A DNA stretch of 64,000 bases from Solen grandis (Eukaryota > Mollusca > Bivalvia > Adapedonta > Solenidae). Shown here in pieces: positions 33,976-47,815 of the stretch. Position 1 is the first letter of the stretch, and the number at the start of each line of letters is the position of its first letter. The notes below the pieces were generated by a model, which searched no databases, had not been told where the DNA came from, and saw only the letters and a program-made list of their open reading frames with translations. The DNA lies in contig CM037787.1 of assembly GCA_021229015.1 (NCBI GenBank), positions 36,860,720-36,924,719 on the forward strand, written 5' to 3'. The position numbers and the translations under genes were made by a program.

Positions 33976-35125
33976 CGAAAGAGTATTTCTTCATGTCTTC
34001 TAAATTTCCTTCGGTGACATATGCAATGCATATGCACATACTGTTTCACCGCTTTTATCTCAGACTGCTCTATTTGCAAATAGCCCGCCACATTATCAGA
34101 TGGTTATATGATTTAGTTATAAAAAGGGCAAAGTCAAACTCTTTTAGATGCTCTCAGTGAGCCACTCCGGTTTATATAAGATAAACCCCCCGCCTCCTTC
34201 CATATTTCAACTAATAAGTCAACCAATTAAACGCAACGATTTGAAGTTTTTAAAAGGGCTGTTTTTTTTGGGGTTTGGGTTTTTTTCCCCATTTTTTCTT
34301 TGGGACCCCGCCCTTCCCCCAAAAAGGGGGCCCAATTTCCGTGGGGGGGTGGGTTTTAAATTCCCTTTTTGAAATTTTTTCTAAAGGAAACCCAAAATTT
34401 TTCATGATATATTTTTTCGTTTTAGGGAAAAGGCCCCCCGGGAATTTGGGGGAAAAATTTAAAAACTAAAAAAAACCTTCCACCCCCAGTTTGTTACCCC
34501 CCTTTTACAATTGTTTTTTTTTCTTCCAGGGAGCCCTTTTTGTGGGGGGGTGGGGTTTAAAATTTTTTTAAGGGGAAAAAAACAACAAACCACAAACGGA
34601 CCCCCGGGGGAAAGTTATTTTTTTCCCCTTCGGAAAGTTTTTTTAAAGGTTCTTTATTTTAAATTTCCCCTTTTATTTTGTTTTCAAATTTGGGGAAAAA
34701 CGTAAAAAGGGAAAAAGCGGGGGGGTGGTTTTTTAAAATTAAATTTTGGGCTTTTTTTAAATTTTAAAAGGGGGGGAATTTCCCCAGGGTTTTTTTTTGT
34801 TTTAAAAAACAAAAGGGGGGCCTTTTTAATTTTGGGTTTAATTAGGAAACGGGGAAAATTTAGATTTTAATTTTTTTTTTAAAATTTGGGGTTTTAAAAA
34901 AAACACTGATTTTTCATTCAAAGCATTTAAAAAGGGAAAAAATTACCCCAATCCTGCCCCCGCACTTTTTAAAAAGGGGCCGGTTTTTGTTTGAAACGGG
35001 GGGGTTAAGTATTGTTTACGAGTTGCGGGAAAAAGGGGAAAAATAACACAAAACCCGCTTTTTTGGGGGTTTAAATATTTTAGGATCTTGGGATGAAGAA
35101 AAATCAAAAAAAAACAATTTTAGTC

Positions 35126-35157
<32 letters not shown>

Positions 35158-38100
35158 CCCGGCAATACAAAAAAAAAGGTAAAGTTTTTTTTAATTTAAA
35201 AACACAAAAAAAACGTTTAAAAACAGTCCCCCCTTATCGAAGGGTTATTCCCCTTTTTTAAAAAAAACCGTTTTATATTTAGGGGTTTTAAAAATTTTTT
35301 TGGTTTTCCCTTTGGGGGAGGGAAGGGGAACAAGTAATGCAAAAAGAAATAGGAAAATTTTGGGAATTTTTAATTTTTTTTATGTTAAAATTTTGTTTTA
35401 AATTGTTCCCTTTAAAAAAAAAACTTTTCCCTTTTTAAAAGGTTTACCCCCCCCCTTTTCATAAAAAAGGGAAAGGGGGAAAAAGGGAAAAATTCACCCC
35501 CGCATCCCTTTCCCCGGTCCTACACTAAACTTTACATGGGAGTTTGGGTTAGCTTTTCGATTTTAAAAATTGATTTTGGGGCCCCCGGGGGAATAATGTT
35601 GTTTTTTAAAAGAGCGGGATAAATAAGAAGACTAAAAGGTTTAATTTTTTCTTTTGATTTTTATGAATTTTTTACTTTTTTTTCTTTTGCCATTTCATTT
35701 AAGGGGAAAGTTTTAAATTAAATTTAAAATTTTTTAATTTTTAAAAGAAAATTTCCCCCAAATTTTTAATTAATATAAAATTTTTTTTCCCCTAAAATTT
35801 AAAAAAAAAATTTGATTTTTTCTATGCTTTTTTCGGGGGTATTTTTTCCAATCCCCGGGGAAATTTTTTTTTTGTGGTTTTACGAAATTAAACGATTTTT
35901 AAAAAGGGGGGTTGATTTTTGAAAAAACATTTTTTAAAGAAAAAACTAAAAATCGAATATATGTATTTTTAATTTTTTAATGTTTGAAATTTTTTCAAAG
36001 TGAAATAAAAACTTAAAATTTTCAGGGGTTTTTTGGGGGGAAAAAAATACTTTTAAAAATGAAAATTAAACCAAATTTTTTTGGCTTTAATTAAAAGGTT
36101 TCCCCTTTGGGGAAAAATTTGGGGGAAAAGGTTTAATTTTTAAACGGTGGGGTGTATTTTTAAAAACTTTCAAAAACCCCAATTTTCGAAAGGGGGGTTT
36201 GGGACTTTTAAAACTTTTTGTTTTAAATTGGGGGGGGAAACTTAAAAAAAGGGGGAAAATTTGAATTTTTTATTTTTGTTTTGTTTTTCCCGGAGGGCCT
36301 TTTAAAAAAACAAAAAGGGAATCGGGGAAAAAAAAACTTTTAAAGGTTTCATGCTCGGTTCAGTCCCTTTTTCCAAGGAAAAAACCCTTTTAAAAAAAGG
36401 GGGAAACAATTTTTTTTGTTAGGAAGGAAATTTTAAAAACCAATTCTTATTTTTTTTTACTACCCCCAGAGAAAAGAAATGAGGCTTTTTACGATTTGGG
36501 AAATTTTCTCGCTTTAACCCCTTTAATTTTTTTTTAAAGGGGTTTTGGACCGGGGTTTTGGCCCTTTCGGGGGGAAAAAAAAAACTACGGCCCCCTTAAA
36601 AACCCTTTTGGGAATATTTTTTTTTCTGTGTATTTTGGGGTTTTTAGGGGGCGGGTTTTGTTTTCCCAAAAACCTTGGGGAAATTTTTTAAAATCGGGAA
36701 AGGGGCCCCGGGAAAGGGTTTCTTGTCAACCCTTTTTGTTTAACCCTTTCCCTAGGGGGGGTTCAATTTTTTTTTGCTTATAAAAAAACGGGCCGGTTTT
36801 TGCTTTTTAGGGGTTTGGGGAAAACTTTTTCTTAAAAACAAGGGGGGGGGCCCTTCCCCAAAAAACCGGTGTTTGGGCTTTTTCTTTTGGTTCATTATCT
36901 CCCCAAATTTAAAATCTTTTTTTTGGTTGATATTTTTAATGGGGGGGGTATTGAAAAAATTTTGGGAAAAATTCGATATTAATGTAAAAAAAATTTTTTG
37001 AGTTTAAATTTGTTTTTTTTTCCAAAAAAAAAACCAAAAAAAACTTTTACCCCCCGTGTTGAAATTTAGGGAAAAACCGGGAAATTAAAAAAAATTTAAA
37101 ACAAACGGGGACAAATTCATTTAAACCCCGGGTTTTTCGACCTTAAAAATCCCAAAGAAACCCCCCCTTTGGGGAAAGATGGGGGAATTTTAAAAAAAAA
37201 AGGGGAAAACGAAATTTGTTTTTTTTCCCGCGTTTTCTCCCCATTGGTTTTTTTGCCCCCCTTTAGGGTTTTTAAAAATTTCCTTTTTAAATTCGGGGCC
37301 CGCTTTTTATCAAAGGGATTATTATCCCCTTTTTTACTGGGTGTAGGGGGCTTTTTGGAGTTTGGGGAAATAATTTAAAATTTTTTTCGTTTTTAAAAAA
37401 CCCCAAATAAACAGTTTCCCCAAGGAAAACTTTATTGTTAAATTTGAGACCAAGGTTTTTTAGTTTGCAGGTTTTCGATGTAAAGGGGGTGTTAAAGCTA
37501 GGGGTGGGTTCAAACAAAATTTTATACTCTGTTTTTATTTTTAAAACCGGAAAAATTGGTTTATTTTTTTAACCCCCCCCAAATTCAAACTTTAGACACT
37601 TTTTCACGAAAAAAACATTTTTAAAAAAAAGGGGATTTTTTGGCAGTTCATAAATGATGGGAGCGTACACTTTTTGGTTTTTTTTGGTTTTGGGCCTGAT
37701 GTCTGTTTCCCTCCCTTTTCCCAAAAGCTTTTATCTGGAAAAAATTTAAATTAAAGGGGGGATTCCCTTTTTTAAACCCCCCGTTTTTTGGGCCACCCAA
37801 AATTTTTCCAAGGGGTAAGGGAACCCGAAAAACCGGGATTTTTTTAAGGGGTTTTCCGGGGTCACGCGAGTTAGCGGGATAAGATTTTTTTTCTTCCTTG
37901 GGGGTGTTTTACACCCCCAGAAATCTCAAAAAAGGGCTTTTTTGTATTTTAAGGGGTTTTAAAAAGGGGCCCCCTTTTAACTAAAGAAAAAACCCCGGCC
38001 CCCTCAAATTTTTTCCCCGGGGTTATGGTGAAAATTTTTTACCTAAACCCCAAGGGGGCACCAAAACTTTTGAAAATTGGGGTTTAACGCCTCCTTTAAG

Positions 38101-38910
38101 TTTTTTTAAAGTTTTCCCTTTTATTTACGAAGGCAGTGTTTTTAAAATGTGGATGGGCTTAAAATTTTTCTAAATTTTGTTTTCAAAAAATTTGGGACAT
38201 CAACCTTTCGGGATTTTTAATGTTTAAACCCACGCCCAGGGGTTTTAAATTTTCCTTTTTTAAAACCTTCTAGGGGCCCGGGGAATTTCCAGGGCTCGTT
38301 TTTGAAAATTATAGTTTTCCATAAATTTTGGGGGCTTTTTAAAATTCCCCTTTTCCCATAAAATTTTTTAGGGAATTTTTTAAAAAATTTTTAAAAAATT
38401 TAATCCCATCTTTTAAAAACGAGTTTTTTACGGGGGGAAGGGGGAAATTTTTTGGCTTTTTTGGGTTCGTACTGTATACTGCTGTGTTTATTTTTTTCCA
38501 AAGAAAAATTAAAAAATTTTTCCCTTTTTTGGGATTTTGGGAACATAGGGAAAATTTTAAGGGCCGGGGTTTTTTGGGTTTGGAAAGAAAATTTTTTACT
38601 GTATTTTTTTTATTCGGCTTTAGGGAATTTTCTTTTATTTTTTTTGGTTTTTCAGGGTTTGGTGCCCCAATTCTTTGGTTTTCCGCTCCTTTTTTAAAAA
38701 AAAAAACCAAATTTTAATTACAGCTGTTTTCTAGAAAATGTTTTTTTTTTTTTTTTTTTTTTTTTTTTAGGGGAACCTTTTTTTTTTAAAAAAAAAAAAA
38801 AGCTCTTTTCGCCTCCGGGCGACCCTTAAATTCGGGTTTTTAAAGATTTTAGTTTTTTTAATTGGGGGGGTTAACCGTCCTTTGGGGGGGAAAATTTATT
38901 TCAATTCTTT

Positions 38911-39165
38911 ATGGGCCCCCCTTTCCCAGCTTTTTTTACGGGGGGGGGAAAAAACCCCAAAGAAACACGAGGTTCCCGGGGGGTAAAAAACCCCCGGGCC
39001 CCTTTTCCGGGAAAAGGAAAAGCGGGGAAGGGGTTTTCCTCACTTTGGAAAAACCCCCCGAATTTTTCCCTTTCCCGGGGGATTCGAACCCACGTTTGGG
39101 GGAAGGGGCCCTGGGGGGATTTTGTATAAAAAGGACGGGTAAACCGTTTTCCCGGGCCCCCGGGC
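38911..39165 (-). mobile_element. SINE family B copy, minus strand, corrupted
   Basis: On the minus strand a smeared head is followed by GTGGGTTCGAATCCCCCGG, a TTTTTCC..AGTGAGGAAAACCCC block and a GGTTTTTTCCCCCC-type tail. The order matches SINE B at 57243. The B box GGTTCGAATCC is intact. Confidence 0.65.
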
Positions 39166-42100
39166 TTTTTTTTCAGATAGCACCCTTTAAAAGTAACCCC
39201 ATTCATCTTTTTTAAAAAATTACCCCCAGGGTTTTAATCCAAAATGCTTAAAAATTTTGATTTCCCATTTGTTGAAATTGGAAAAAGCATTCAAAAAAAA
39301 ATGGAATTTTTTAGCCCCCTTTTTTTGGTTTCCAAAAGGGTTTTAAAAAAAGGTTTTGCATTTGCTAGGGAAATTTTCCCACGTTTTAAAATTTTGGGGT
39401 TTTTGGGGCCCGGGGTTTTCCCCAAAAAATTTTTTAATGAGGGGATGGGTTCCCTTTTTAAAAAATATTTATTTTAAAATTTTTTTATAGGGGGCCCGGG
39501 ATTTAGAGCGGGGGGTTTTCCTTTTTTTGAGGGGGAAACATTTTTCCTTCCCCCTTTGTTCTTTTTTTTCCCTTCTCCTTTTCCCAGGGTTTTTTTTGGG
39601 GGAATTTAGAAAATTTTGTCCCAATAAGACCATAAAAAGGTTTCCCTTCCCCCAAAATTTTTTGGTAGGGGGAAAACCCAAAAAAAAACTTTGGGAAAAT
39701 TCCGGGGTTTGGGGGTTAATTCCCCAAATTGATAGTTGTTTGGGAAATTTTTTTGCTTTAAAATGTTTTCTTTTAATTTTTTTTGTTTTTTTTCCCCGGA
39801 TCATTTTCCCAAATCGGGCTTTTTTAAAATTTAACAAAAAATATAAAAAATTTTACGAAAAAAGGGGTTTTAAAGGGAAAAAAATTTGCAAAATTTCTTT
39901 TTCTAAATTAAAAATTTTTATTCTTTTAAAAATGGAAAAAAAATATATATAAAATAAATGACCGGGGGGGTTATTTTAATATGCCCTGTAAAACCCGGGG
40001 TTTGTGTTTGGGGGAAAATTTTTTCCCCCCCGGGGGGGGGCCCATTCAAAAAAATTTGGGGGCGGGGAACCAGGGGCATTGGTTTAAATTTTTTTCGTTT
40101 AAAATTTTTTTTGGGTTTGGGTTTCCCCGGGGGCCCAAGGGAATTTAAATGTGTTTTTGGGGGGGTTTTTAAAGGTATCCCAAAAAGGGGTCTAGGGACG
40201 GGAAAATTCGCCCCTTTTTTCCGGGTTTTGTTTTGGGGCGAATTTTTAAACCCCCCAAATGACTAAAAAAATTTACTGTTGGGGGGGACTTTAAAAAAAA
40301 CCTGGGCCCCAAAAAACTAACAAACAAAAAAACAAAAGGCCTTTACTTTTAAAAATTTAAAAGTTTTAAAATTTTAAAGGGTTTTTTCTACAAAAAATTT
40401 GTTGGGTTAAAACAGGGTTTCCCAAAGGAATTCAAAATTGCAAAACCATTTAAAGTTTCCTTTTTTACCGAAAAGTTTTTTTCTGGGAAAAAAGGGGAAT
40501 AAAAACCTTTTTTGGGTTCCTTGATGAAAATTTTTTAAAAAAAGGGAAAAGGTTTATCAACATTGAAAAACTTTGATTTTGGGGAACACCCCCCCATGTT
40601 GGTTTTTCACAAAAAAAAACAGGGGCCACTGTTTTATGCCGGGGTTGTTAAAATTTAAGAGGCTATAAAGTTGTTTTTTTTCCCCAATTTTATCCCCCAT
40701 TTTGGGTTTTTTTACGGGGTCAAACACCCCCGGTGTTCAACTTTTGGGGGCCCCCAAATTTGGAAATTTAAACCCTTTAAGGGGGGCGCTTTTTTGATTT
40801 GGGTGCCCAAACTGAAACCCGTTTTTTTCCCCAAGGAACTTTTTTTAAATCTTTGGTTTTTCGTTGCCCTTTAAAAGGCCTATTTTTTTAAAAAAATTGG
40901 GGTTTTTCGGGTGGAAATTTCCCTTTTTTAAGGAACCCTTTCTTTTTTAAAACGGGGTTTTTTTCCCCAAGTTTTAAAAAAAAACCGTTTTCCCGTTGCA
41001 AAGGGGATTTTCGGTTTGGGGGACAAGTCCCTTTCATAAATTTGACGGGGAATTTAATTTTTCGGGAAATTTTAATTTTAAAAACCCAAAAAATTATTTT
41101 TAAAAAAAAAAAAGATCTTGGGGGGCGTTGCCAAAAGGAAAAATTTTTTCAATTGAAAAACATTTTTAAAAAACAGTTTTAAAACTATTAAAAAAAGGTT
41201 GGGAAAAACCCTTTGAAAAAAATGTTTTTAAAATTCCCAAAGGGAATTAGGGGGGGGGGTTTTGGGGAAGGGGGGACAAAAAACAAGGGGTTTTGTTTTT
41301 TCAAAATTTCCCAAAAAAGGGGGTTTGGGCCCGGGAAAAGTTGTAGTTATGCAAAATATTTTGAAACCTAAGTATTTGAACCGTTTTTTTTAAAAAAAGG
41401 ATCTTTAAGAAAAATTGTGTTTTATAAAATTTTAACAAAGCAGTTTAATTATTTTTAAAAACGGGGTAAAAAAGGAAATAAAAATTATTTTATATATTTT
41501 TTTTAAATATATTTATTTATAATTGTGTTTTGTGGGGGGTGTTTTGTCTGGGCCGGGTTTTTGGGAATTTTTTAAAACCCTTTAAAAAAAACCTAACGGA
41601 AGAAAAAACCAAAAACCATTTTTGGTTTTTTGGGAAAATTTATTTTACTTTACTTTGGGGTCCTTTGTGGGGGGGAATCTTTTTTTTTTTTTTTTGGTTT
41701 TTGGGTTAAAAAAAAAACCTTTATTTTTTACAAAATTCGTAGTTTAATTTATTTTGGATTTTAAAATTTTTTTTTTTTAGGGGAAAGGTAAATTTAGTGA
41801 AAAACTAAAAAAAAGGGGTTCCAGGGCCCTATTTCCACAATTTTTTCCTTTAACCCCCCAAAGCCCCGGGGGGGGCCCTTTTACCCCAAAAAGGGTTTTT
41901 TTTTTAAAACCCACAACTTTTTAAATTTGGGGCCCTTTACTCCCCCAAAAGCTTAAAGCCCCCCCTTTAAACCCAAAAAAGGGGAATATTTTCATTTGAA
42001 AAGGAAAAATTTCGGGCGTTTTTTTCTTTTTTAACGAAAAAAAACAAAAGGAAAAAAAAAAAACCAGGGGCCCCGGGATAAAAAATGAAAGACGCGGGAA

Positions 42101-45084
42101 AAACCAGCTTCCCCCGCTTGTTGGTTCTTGCCCCTGTCCCTTCTCTTTTTCCCCAGTCACAAGAGTCGAGCAAGGCGTAAAAATGAGGTGTTAGATTTGT
42201 CTCAAATGAGTCCGTATGTATATTCTCGGTGTTCCCAAAATTTAGGTCACCTTGCAAACGGGGTTCTTCTTTAAAAAATTTTTTCCGTATTAAGGGAGTC
42301 CCGGGTTTTCAATGGGGGATGCTGCATTTTGAGAACAGTCCTTTGGGTTTAGTGCCCCATTTGTGGATGTCTAGTAAAGAAATGAAAACAATCAAAAATT
42401 TAGTTATAAGAAACACTTATGGTTTTAGTAATCTGAGCGATTTGATTCTCTAAAGGGAAAAAATGGAATGAAAGTAATACAAAAAAATTTTAATTTTAAG
42501 AGCAAGGGGGTTTTTAAAAAAAAGTTAGCATATGGTTTTTATTTCCATTTAAAATTTTTATGATGTAAAAACAAGACATTTTACGATCCTTTGGGCCCAA
42601 AAAATGATTTATTTTTTAAATATCCAGATGTTTAAATTTAGAAATAATCGAAAATACTCGTACACGCAAAAAAAAGACTGAATATTGAGGAAACCCAAAA
42701 GAAAGTTCAAAATTTCACCCAGAATCAAACCCCTATAAACGTGGTGGGCATAACATAGGTTCCCCCTGTTGAAAAAATAAAAAAAAAATTTGAGCCCGGT
42801 CCCAAAAAAAAAGTACGATAATTGGCCCATTACCCCCAGCTTTTCTATAAATTTTAGATCTTCCCCTAATTTCTCCGGCCATTCGCATAAATGAATTTTT
42901 AAGTTTGCTAAAGTATGGGTTGTGGATGGTTTAGGTTATCCAAGTTGTCTTACAGGCAATTGGGTAACTCTGGAAAAGGTGTCATGGTTATTTGGGTTTA
43001 TCTTTTGGGTTTTGTGACAACTGCCTTTGGTTTTAAAAAAGGGGAAAGGGGGCACTTGAATATTTAAAGGTGTAAGTTTTTGTTTTTTTAAACGACGCGT
43101 TTTTTGATCAAAGAGGGGATATTTCGCGGGTTGTGAAGCTCTGTTCCATCCCTGCCCCAACCCCCCCTCCCCCACTCCCTTTTCCCCCACCCCTTATATC
43201 GCAAACAGTTCAACACCCCGCTCTGCGGATCCCAAAAAATATCAAAAATTTTCCAGTTTAATGCGTTTTTAAACGGCCCTCATTCACGTTTTAAACTTTT
43301 GTTTTAAAATTTTTGGGGGAAAAAAAGTATCTAAAAAATTTTATTTCTCGTAAAAAACTTTTGATCAAGTTGGGGAAAATTTTAAAAAAAAACACTTTCA
43401 TTTTTAAAAAATCATTTTTTTTGTCAAAAAAAACGTTATCCCTTTTTAATTTTAATTTAGATCAATTGTAAAATTGAATTAATATGTAATTTTCGGTTAT
43501 TATTCAAATGTTTTAAAGATTAAATGAATAAAACATTTCGAGGGGAAAGGTCAAAAAATTTGATCTCTCTCTCTCTCTTTTTGGGGTTATGTTTTTTTGG
43601 GGGCTAGAAAGGGGGTCGGTTTGTTTGATCCAATTGGGTTTTAAAATTTGTATTGGTTTTTAATTTTTTTATTTTTTAATTTACTTTTTTAAAAAAACTT
43701 ATCCCACAGTTTAAAATTTGGAATTTTTTTATGTTTGTAGGTCAGGTATTTTTTCCGGGGAATTTTAAAATTAAAATTTTTTCCCAACCCGCATGGGTTC
43801 CAAAAACCCTCTGCGACTTAAATTTTAAAATTTGGGGCCCAACTCCCATTTTTTTCTCTACTAAAAAAACCCCAATTTTAAATTCCAAAAAAAAAAAGTT
43901 TTGCTTTCAAGTTTCAACCGGGGGTTAAACCGCAACATATTTTTGTTTTCCCCTGTGTTTTACCTGGGGGGGCTTTTTTTCTTTGGGGGAATTTAAAAGC
44001 GTGCCATTTCTCCATGTTCCTTCCCCCCCTGTCACAGGGTCCGTGACGGATTTGAAAAAAAAGTGGTTTTATTTGCACCGTTTGGGGTTTTATTCCTCTC
44101 TGTGGGTGGGGAAAACCAAAAAAGTTAAATATTTTTTTTCATATTAAATTTTTAGGTTGTGTTTTTGAAAACTCGTTTAAAAATGGGAAAAACTGAAGAG
44201 TTTACGAAAATGGTCAGTTCGATTTGGAACACATGAAAAATTTTGATATCTGGTGGAATTCCCCTTGTTACGCGTTATATCGAAGTTAGAACTTTTTTCC
44301 GTTTCATGTAAAAAAACCCCCCCCCCCCCCCCAAAAAAAGATTTCTTCAAATGCCCCCTTTCCAAAAAATTGCCCCAAATATCCGGTCACCAATTTTTTT
44401 GTTGTGTTTTTTTGGGAAAGCTTTTTAAAATAAAAAACGGCTATTTCAAAACTGGGAAGGGAAAGGTTTTTGGGGAAAAGCGTCGAACTTGGAAAGGCTG
44501 TAATTTTTCTATTTTTTTTAAAAATTGTTACCTTTTTTCATTTCTTTTTCCCCAAAAATTTTTCATTTCTGGGATTTTTTTTTGATTTACTGCGGTTTTT
44601 AAAAACTTTTGGGGTTTTTCTTTCTTTTTTTCCTTTCTTTAAATTGGCCTTTTTTTTTTTCTTTGTGAAATACCTTAAAGCAAAAAACCTAAAGCTTCGA
44701 TCCGCAAATTTACAGCATAAAAAGGGGTATTTTATCAATTTGTTCACCCCTTTTCATAGAAAAACTGTTGTAGGAAAAGGTTTTAATATTAAAAAAAAAA
44801 CTTGTTTCTAAGAGACCTTTTTTTTTGTAAGCAAAACTGAATATGTCTTGCCAACTTTAAAAATTAAAAAAAAATAGCCTTAATAATAAATGTGGCAAAT
44901 ATTTCTTCATAGAAAAACTTTTTATAACTTTTTTTTTCATCTTAAAGACCATTATTTGACTTTTCTTTACAAAAAATATTTTTTTTGACCCTTGTCAAAT
45001 TTTTTTATAAACCCCCCGGGGGCAAAATCATGTTTAAAAAAAGGGGGTAACCTACTTATTAGGCAACGGGGAATTGTAACTTTT

Positions 45085-45540
45085 TTTTTTCCTACTTACT
45101 CGTTTTTAAGTAAACGAATTTTATGTTTGTTTAAAATTACTCGAATAAGGGGAATCGAATTTTTTTTCTGTATACTTCTCGTAATAACGGATGAAACGAA
45201 TTTTTTTTTTGTCTACTTTTTCTAATAAAGGATGAATGAATTTATTTTTCGACTACTTACCGTAGATAACGGGAGAAAAGAATTTTAGTTTTTGTACTTT
45301 CTCGTGTAAATAGGAATCTTTATTGTTTTCTGTCCACTTATTGTGGAAAGGGGAACTTTTTTGTATGTTTTGTCATCTTCCGTGAAAAGGAAGAATCTTA
45401 ATTTAGTTTGTTTTTTTCTTGCTCGTGCAAAAAGGGGGAAACTTTTTTTTATTTGTCCTACTTTGTAGAAACGGGGAAACGAAAGTGTTTGTTATTTCTA
45501 TTACTGTAGAAAGAAAACGTAAGTTGTTTTTTTATTTTGG
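45085..45540 (+). repeat. ~42 bp minisatellite (about 11 units)
   Basis: TACT-TACTCG-type starts followed by AACGGATGAAACGAATTTTT recur near 45096, 45138, 45171, 45214, 45250, 45294, 45337, 45377, 45419, 45460 and 45500. The period stays visible despite base errors. Confidence 0.7.
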
Positions 45541-47577
45541 GACAACTGGAGAATTAAAATTTATGTTCTGTCCCCTTGCCCGGGGCCACTCTTTCCCTTC
45601 CTGATTAATTCCAAACCGGGGTTTTCCCAAAACAAAACAAAAACTCCGTTATATTCGTTTTTTAGCCCCCCAACGTTCCCCAAATTGGGGGAAAGGGTTA
45701 TGAAAGGTTAAACAGCAAGAAAAAAATTTTTAAATTTTTCGAACAAATAAAGAGGGGGTTTTAAAAATTTGGGACATAAAAAGGGGGTGTGTTTTGTGGG
45801 CTGGGCCCCCATTTGGGCTTTCCCACTGCCGCAGGGGCCTTTTAAAGGTTTTTTATAGGTAAATTTTAAACCCCCGGACACAAATCGCAAGAGTGAAATA
45901 TATTAAAAACCACGATGTAGGCTAAAATTTTTGGGATTGCATACCCAACAGCCGTATTCGTTTCATTTTCGAAAAAAGGGATATAAATTAAAAGATTTGA
46001 ACCAAAACATTTCTGTAAATTTTGCGAATTTTCATCAGCCCCTAATTATGCGGCACACGATTTTCAAAGAGGGACAAGGGCAAACAAAAAGCCCCTTTTT
46101 AAAAAAGGGGGTTTTTTAATTTTTTTTTGACTAAAATGCTTTGGGGTTAAAATGCACCCGAACAAAGGGGCCTTTTTCGCCAACTTTGACGTGCATTGGG
46201 CTTGCATGAACCATTGGGGTCAAAGACCTCTGCCTGGGGTATTTAAAAAAGTGTTGCCCTTAATGCCCCGGCGTTGTTTGGCGTAATTTGGCTCAAGTAA
46301 AAGCCTTCCCCAACGCGTCCATGTATCATTGCGCGTTTGGGGTTATTCCAATGAATTAAAAGTAGGGTCAAAATTCAAATCTCCGGGAAACAACCAATCC
46401 GGATTTGGTTAATGGCGAAAAATAACCGGTGCTTAGAAGAAATAAAATTTCATTTCAAGAAAACAATTTTGTACATTTTTTGGGTTTGAAGCCATGATGT
46501 GTTTTAAACCCTTTCAATTTCGAACCACCTTTAATTTTTTGCCTAAACCCAAACATTAAAGTCGGTTTACTTATCCTTTTAAACATTACACCGTACATAT
46601 GCCTATGTGTTTAAACTCTTAAAAATATTCAAAAATAATTACGAAAATTCAAAACGAAATATGGATAGTTTATTGCTTTTTAAAAGTAGATTTACGTGAT
46701 TATGTCATACCCCAAAAAACACATTCAATCCTAAGAAGAAAAAAATGAGTTATCCAAACTTTTTAAAAGGAAACAATCTTTCAAATTGAATACTGTTTCG
46801 TTTTTGGCGGGGTATGGGAAATTCTAAAAGAAATTCAAAACAAAACAAAAGAACATTCTTTTTTTAAAATATGTATACGTTTTTTTAAGGGGTATAGTTA
46901 CAGACTCTTAAAAGATTTAAGCTATTGGTAAAAACCCAAGTATCCCATTGCGTTTACAAATACAAACAAGCAAAATTCATTTGACAAAATAAAATTTCAA
47001 GTAAAACAGGAAGAAAAATTTCCCAAAAAAAACAAAACCTGTCAAAAGCTTAAAGTACAAATTAGGTAAGGTTTTTTCCTGCAATGTTATTGCCCTCTGA
47101 TCACTGAATTGTTCAGAGTTCAGGCTCTTCCTGTTGTCGAGGGTTTTCCCTTTTGTTTATGTTCACCGGGGTCATTTTCCCTTAAGGAATCCTTCATCAT
47201 TATTGTATATGGTCTATCAAAACATCGTGGTATTTTACATATTGCAAGCCGTTATGGGCTTTGAGAAAAAAACCTTAAATTTAAAAAAAAATTGACGCTT
47301 GCAAACTGACTAGTGTTTTTGAAGATTTAAATTTTCTGTAACTTTATTTAGGGGGGATTTCCCGGGAAACAATGTCCATTGCTTTTAGTTAAAAAGTCAA
47401 AAAACAATAAACAGAACAACCCCTTTTTGGGGTGTGTGTTTAAAAGGTCAAAAATCTCCGGGAAAAAATTGGAAAATTTTAATTTTGTACACATTTGTAA
47501 ACATAGTTTTTGGGTTTATTTAATGGGTGAAAAAGTTGAGACATTTTAAATCAAGTAATGAATACCAAACATTACGG

Positions 47578-47815
47578 GGGCCCCCGGGCGATGGTTAAGT
47601 TTTTGGACCAAAAATCCTCCCCCCCCGCTGGGGGTTTAAACCCCCGGTGGGGTTCGGATTTTTAGTGAGGAAGTTTCCCGTGGCTTTGGGGGAGGGGGGG
47701 TTTTTCCGGGGGCCCCCTGTGTACTGGGGTTCCTCCACCTGAAATTCTGGGACGTCGCTTATGATTAATTTTTTCGCACGAGGAAACCCCAAAAAAAAAC
47801 AACAACAAAAACATG
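47578..47815 (+). mobile_element. SINE family B copy, corrupted
   Basis: GGCGATGGTTAAG, TCGGATTTTTAGTGAGGAAG, CTGTGTACTGGGGTTCCTCC, TGGGACGTCGCTTATGATTA and a CAACAACAAAAAC tail line up with SINE B at 57243. In the same places ACTAT has become TTTTT and AATACAAC has become AAAAAAAC. Confidence 0.8.

Noticed and set aside
41967..42257. Possible LINE endonuclease fragment on the minus strand (GDLN ... ALLDSC)
   Set aside because: Only two short motifs resemble the family and the surrounding sequence is too noisy to extend them.
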